From: CAVPEV01 sp963703555
Lineage (GTDB): Bacteria > Actinomycetota > Actinomycetes > Actinomycetales > Cellulomonadaceae
NCBI GenBank assembly: GCA_963703555.1
Contig: CAVPEV010000046.1
Location: forward strand, 1-64,000
Direction of reading: 5' to 3'
Length of the DNA: 64,000 nucleotides
Shown here: positions 61,267 to 64,000 of the stretch, piece after piece
Numbering within the stretch: position 1 is the stretch's first letter
How the letters are laid out: every line of letters starts with the position of its first letter
Program-made: the position numbers and the translations under genes
Notes under the pieces: generated by a model
What the model saw: only the letters and a program-made list of their open reading frames with translations
Told to the model about the DNA's origin: nothing
Database searches by the model: none

Positions 61267-61821
61267 ACCGTGGCGACGGTGCTCACGCTCGTCCGGATCG
61301 CGTTGGTGCCGGTCTTCGCAGTCGCGCTGTTCGCCGCGGACGGTCGCAGCGTCGGCTGGCGGCTGGTGGCCACCGCACTGTTCGTCCTCGCCGCGGTCAC
61401 CGACCGGGTCGACGGTTACGTCGCCCGCCGGTTCGCCCAGGTCACGGACCTGGGGGTGCTGCTGGACCCGATCGCGGACAAGCTGCTCGTGGGGACCGCG
61501 CTGGTCGGCCTGTGGGTGCTGGGTGACCTGCCGTGGTGGATCACGGTGGTGGTGCTGGCCCGGGAGCTGGGCATCACGGTGCTGCGGATGCGCCTGCTGC
61601 GCTACCTGGTGCTGCCGGCGTCCCGCGGTGGCAAGCTGAAGACCGGCCTGCAGTCCGTGGCGATCGGCCTGTTCCTCCTCCCGCTGGATCACCTGCCGGG
61701 TGCGGTCACGGTGCTGGCCTGGGTGGTGATGATCGCGGCGGTCGTCGCCACGGTCGTCACGGGTGCCGACTACCTGCGATCCGCCGGGCACATCCGCCGG
61801 GCTGCCCGGAGTGGCGCATGA
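61249..61821 (+). CDS. pgsA: CDP-alcohol phosphatidyltransferase (PgsA-type)
   Basis: This 190-aa membrane enzyme most likely makes phosphatidylglycerol phosphate from CDP-diacylglycerol and glycerol 3-phosphate. The CDP-alcohol motif D-x2-DG-x2-AR-x8-G-x3-D-x3-D is complete (DRVDGYVARRFAQVTDLGVL then LDPIAD). About five to six membrane segments are visible. It works downstream of CdsA, encoded in this window. The stop overlaps pncC (ATGA), the usual pgsA-pncC-clgR order. Confidence 0.93.
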   Translation: MRDSRLTVATVLTLVRIALVPVFAVALFAADGRSVGWRLVATALFVLAAVTDRVDGYVARRFAQVTDLGVLLDPIADKLLVGTALVGLWVLGDLPWWITVVVLARELGITVLRMRLLRYLVLPASRGGKLKTGLQSVAIGLFLLPLDHLPGAVTVLAWVVMIAAVVATVVTGADYLRSAGHIRRAARSGA

Positions 61822-62330
61822 GCACGCTCGCCGGCGCGGCGGTGCTCGACGCGGCCGGGGAGCGCGGGTTGACGCTCGCGGTGGCGGAGTCTCTCACCGG
61901 CGGCCTCGTCGTCGCCGCCCTGGTCGACGTACCGGGCGCCTCGGCCGTGGTGCGAGGTGCGGTCGTCGCCTATGCGACCGACCTGAAGTCCCGGTTGCTC
62001 GGCGTGGACCCGGGCCTGCTCGCCGAGCGCGGTGCGGTGGACCCGGACGTCGCCATGGCGATGGCGCAGGGTGTGCGGGACCGGCTGGGGGCGGACGTCG
62101 GGCTGGCCACCACCGGCGTCGCGGGGCCCGACCCGCAGGACGGCAAGCCCCCGGGCACAGTGCACGTGGCGGTGGCCGTCGGGGACCACGTCGAGGTCCG
62201 CTCCCTGCGGCTCCCGGGCGGGCGTCCCGAGGTGCGCGCGGGAGCCGTCGAGGCGGTGCTCGCACTGGCCCTGGAGGTCCTCGGCCGCACGGGAACACCG
62301 GTTGGGGGCCGTGCGTTGGGACGGTCATGA
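61818..62330 (+). CDS. pncC: nicotinamide-nucleotide amidase (CinA C-terminal family)
   Basis: This 170-aa protein is the stand-alone CinA C-terminal domain that deamidates NMN to nicotinate mononucleotide. Marks: LTLAVAESLTGGLVVAALVD, VVRGAVVAYATDLKSRLLGV and LATTGVAGPDPQDGKPPGTV. The N-terminal MoaB-like part of full CinA is absent, as is usual in actinobacteria. ATGA overlap with pgsA. Confidence 0.93.
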   Translation: MSTLAGAAVLDAAGERGLTLAVAESLTGGLVVAALVDVPGASAVVRGAVVAYATDLKSRLLGVDPGLLAERGAVDPDVAMAMAQGVRDRLGADVGLATTGVAGPDPQDGKPPGTVHVAVAVGDHVEVRSLRLPGGRPEVRAGAVEAVLALALEVLGRTGTPVGGRALGRS

Positions 62331-62383
62331 CCAGCACTCGACCCCCCGTCCGGACCACCGCGCAGCGGGCGACCGCTGCGAGG

Positions 62384-62389
62384 TACGGT
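62384..62389 (+). promoter_or_regulatory. -10-like hexamer upstream of clgR
   Basis: TACGGT lies in the 164-bp gap between pncC and clgR, with a leader of about 100 nt containing GAGAGGGGGA as ribosome binding site. Confidence 0.35.
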
Positions 62390-62494
62390 GGAACATCCCC
62401 GGCGAGGGGACGCAGCGCCGTACGTGCGGTCCGTCCGGTCCGTCCGGGCGCGGTACAGGCAGGAGATCTCGAGCAGCAGAGAGGGGGACGCCGG

Positions 62495-62830
62495 ATGGTC
62501 GTGCTACGTCGGGAGATCGGTGACGTGCTCCGCCTGGTGCGCCAGCGCGAGCGGCGAACCCTGCGCGAGGTGTCCGCCGCGGCGCGGGTCTCCCTGGGCT
62601 ATCTCAGCGAGGTCGAACGAGGGCAGAAGGAGGCGTCGTCGGAGCTGCTCGCGAGCATCTGCTCCGCGTTGGACGTCCCGATGTCGGTGGTGCTCCGCGA
62701 GGTCAGCGACCGCATCGCGGTCGCGGAAGGTCTCGTCGTGCCGGACACCATCCCGGCGGACCTGGCGGCCGCGGTCCGCGGCGAGAACCGCCGGGCGCGC
62801 ACCTGGACGGAGCTGGCGCCTGTCGGGTGA
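62495..62830 (+). CDS. clgR: XRE-family regulator ClgR
   Basis: This 111-aa protein has one N-terminal HTH_3 domain: GDVLRLVRQRERRTLREVSA, ARVSLGYLSEVERGQKEASS and ELLASICSALDVPM. It matches ClgR, the activator of clp protease genes and of stress responses, by length, sequence style and its position after pgsA-pncC. The C-terminal tail ends PVG; the double-Ala degradation tag of some ClgRs is not present. Confidence 0.9.
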   Translation: MVVLRREIGDVLRLVRQRERRTLREVSAAARVSLGYLSEVERGQKEASSELLASICSALDVPMSVVLREVSDRIAVAEGLVVPDTIPADLAAAVRGENRRARTWTELAPVG

Positions 62831-62836
62831 GGTATG

Positions 62837-62853
62837 GCCGCCCCCGGGGCGGC
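62837..62853. terminator. hairpin between convergent clgR and lhr
   Basis: GCCGCC and GGCGGC flank a CCCGG loop, 6 bp after the clgR stop; pairing may extend to 8 bp. It lies between convergent genes and has no T-run. Confidence 0.4.
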
Positions 62854-62887
62854 GACCCGGACCGACGGCAGGTCGGACTCCGCCCGG

Positions 62888-64000
62888 TCAGACTCCGCCC
62901 CGCAGGCGGAGCCCCCGGGGGGTCACCGTGAAGCCGTGCGAGAGCAGCGCGGCCACCAGTGGTCGGTCCGCGGTGGCTCCGAGCACGTCCTGGCCGTCCA
63001 CGTGGGCCACCGTGGGGCGGCCCAGCCACCCCGCCCGGACGGCGTCGGCGAACCCGGCGGCGCCCCGGTCGAGCAGGGCGCGGTCCGCGCCGAACGTGAG
63101 CAGGGACCGGCCGCCCCGTTCCACGAAGATCACCAGTGCTCCGTCGACGAGGACGACCGCCGCCCCGGCCTTGCGGCCGGGACGATGGCTCACCGGCGCC
63201 GTGCCGTCGGCCGGGTGCGGCCAGGCGAGCGCGGCACCGTACGGGTTCGCAGGGTCGGTGGCGGCCAGAACGAGCGTTCGGGGCCGGCTGCCCAGGCCGT
63301 GGGAGGTGCTCGGACCGACGTCGGTTCCGGGCCCGGGCAGGTCGGCGATGTCCCGCGCCACTCGGCGCAGCTCGTCGACCGCTCCGGGCAGCGCGAACTG
63401 CGAGCCTCCCAGATGTTCGACGAAATACCCCCGCCTGGCCCGGCCGGACTGCTCGAGCGCGGAGAGCACCCGGTAGACGGCTGCGAAGCCACCCGGCACG
63501 CCCTCGCTCGCCGCGACGGCCCGGGTGAGCACGCCGTGGCGGTCGAGGAGCTGGAGGGCCAGGGCGTGCGCGCGCACCGTCGGGTCGGGTTCGCGGGCGG
63601 GCAGCAGCGACCACCGGCCACCACCGTCGCCCGCGACGGAGCCCCGCCCGGGTCGCCCCACAGCGAGCGCCCGGCGTCCGTGTCCGACCGACATCGACCG
63701 TGGTCGGGGTTGGTGGCCCGGTCCTCGCGCCCGCAGCGGGGCGAGCCGGTCGTTGGTCACCAGACCGGCCCACACGAGGTCCCACACGGCAGCCGTCACC
63801 GTGGTCAGGTCGGTCGCCCGTGCTCCGGGCTCCGGTGCACCTGCGCCGCCGGCGGGGACCGGTGCGGTGTCGGCATGCACGCGGGCGACGAGCCCTCCGA
63901 GGAAGTACGCGCCGCCGTCGGCGAGCGCGGACAGCACGGCGCGGTGGGCCGTCCCGGTGGGAACCGCGGCGTCGTCGACCCAGGGCAGGGTGAGGTCAGC
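62888..64000 (-). CDS. lhr: Lhr-type DEAD/DEAH helicase, C-terminal part (partial)
   Basis: The last 370 codons of a large helicase; the gene runs off the window, so helicase motifs are not visible. The fragment matches the region after the Lhr core: TVTAAVWDLVWAGLVTNDRL, WSLLPAREPDPTVRAHALAL, LLDRHGVLTRAVAASEGVPG, FAAVYRVLSALEQSGRARRG, YFVEHLGGSQFALPGAVDEL, and VVLVDGALVIFVERGGRSLL. Lhr is a 3'-5' repair helicase. The in-frame GTG at 63937 is internal, since upstream codons continue the same frame to the window edge. Confidence 0.88.
   Translation of the reverse strand, partial: ADLTLPWVDDAAVPTGTAHRAVLSALADGGAYFLGGLVARVHADTAPVPAGGAGAPEPGARATDLTTVTAAVWDLVWAGLVTNDRLAPLRARGPGHQPRPRSMSVGHGRRALAVGRPGRGSVAGDGGGRWSLLPAREPDPTVRAHALALQLLDRHGVLTRAVAASEGVPGGFAAVYRVLSALEQSGRARRGYFVEHLGGSQFALPGAVDELRRVARDIADLPGPGTDVGPSTSHGLGSRPRTLVLAATDPANPYGAALAWPHPADGTAPVSHRPGRKAGAAVVLVDGALVIFVERGGRSLLTFGADRALLDRGAAGFADAVRAGWLGRPTVAHVDGQDVLGATADRPLVAALLSHGFTVTPRGLRLRGGV

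Overview
The window is a chromosomal stretch from a high-GC actinobacterium. The evidence is the strong G/C third-position bias, the frequent GTG starts, the many stop/start overlaps of the ATGA or GTGA type, and a gene order that is well known from Actinomycetota: smc-ftsY-amt-glnK-glnD-ffh-rpsP-khpA-rimM-trmD-rplS-lepB-rnhB-DUF2469-yraN-comM-dprA-xerC-whiG-(M23)-rpsB-tsf-pyrH-frr-cdsA-rlmN-dxr-rip1-ispG-GNAT-proS-(DUF4439)-rimP-nusA-ylxR-infB-rbfA-truB-ribF-rpsO-pnp-pepR-dapB-thyA-dfrA-dapA-ftsK-pgsA-pncC-clgR. The WhiG/FliA-type sigma gene argues for a non-mycobacterial lineage. The genus cannot be fixed from the sequence.

Layout: 1-4.6 kb, ndk, smc and a small anchored protein; 4.6-11.1 kb, protein targeting (ftsY, ffh) around an ammonium module (amt-glnK-glnD) with a GlnR-like operator; 11.2-19.1 kb, ribosome and tRNA maturation, secretion, DNA-uptake and recombination factors; 19.2-21.1 kb, xerC and whiG; 21.2-29.5 kb, a murein hydrolase-like gene divergent from rpsB-tsf-pyrH-frr-cdsA-rlmN, a DivIVA-repeat protein and dxr; 29.6-35 kb, rip1, ispG, acetyltransferase and proS; 35-44.1 kb, a lipoprotein and the rimP-nusA-ylxR-infB-rbfA-truB-ribF run; 44.2-49.6 kb, rpsO-pnp-pepR-dapB; 49.6-52.9 kb, an accessory block with an AT-richer island; 53-62.8 kb, thymidylate/folate/lysine genes, ftsK, a c-di-GMP enzyme, capA, pgsA, pncC and clgR; 62.9 kb to the end, the C-terminal part of an Lhr-type helicase.

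Most genes are housekeeping. The unusual points are: (1) capA sits between 44-bp direct repeats that duplicate the 3' end of the GGDEF-EAL gene together with the 5' end and promoter of pgsA; (2) apparent one-base frameshifts in DUF2469, comM and (twice, compensating) capA, each beside a short G or C run; (3) a GlnD without its C-terminal ACT sensor domains; (4) a lower-GC island with a perfect 16-bp-stem hairpin and a small membrane protein inserted in the dapB-thyA interval; (5) a TANNNT-like hexamer 6-8 nt before a dozen start codons, which predicts leaderless mRNAs; (6) a strong hairpin between rpsO and pnp; and (7) exact in-frame repeats in infB, nusA and the M23 gene. I found no convincing novel multi-gene defence or biosynthetic system.
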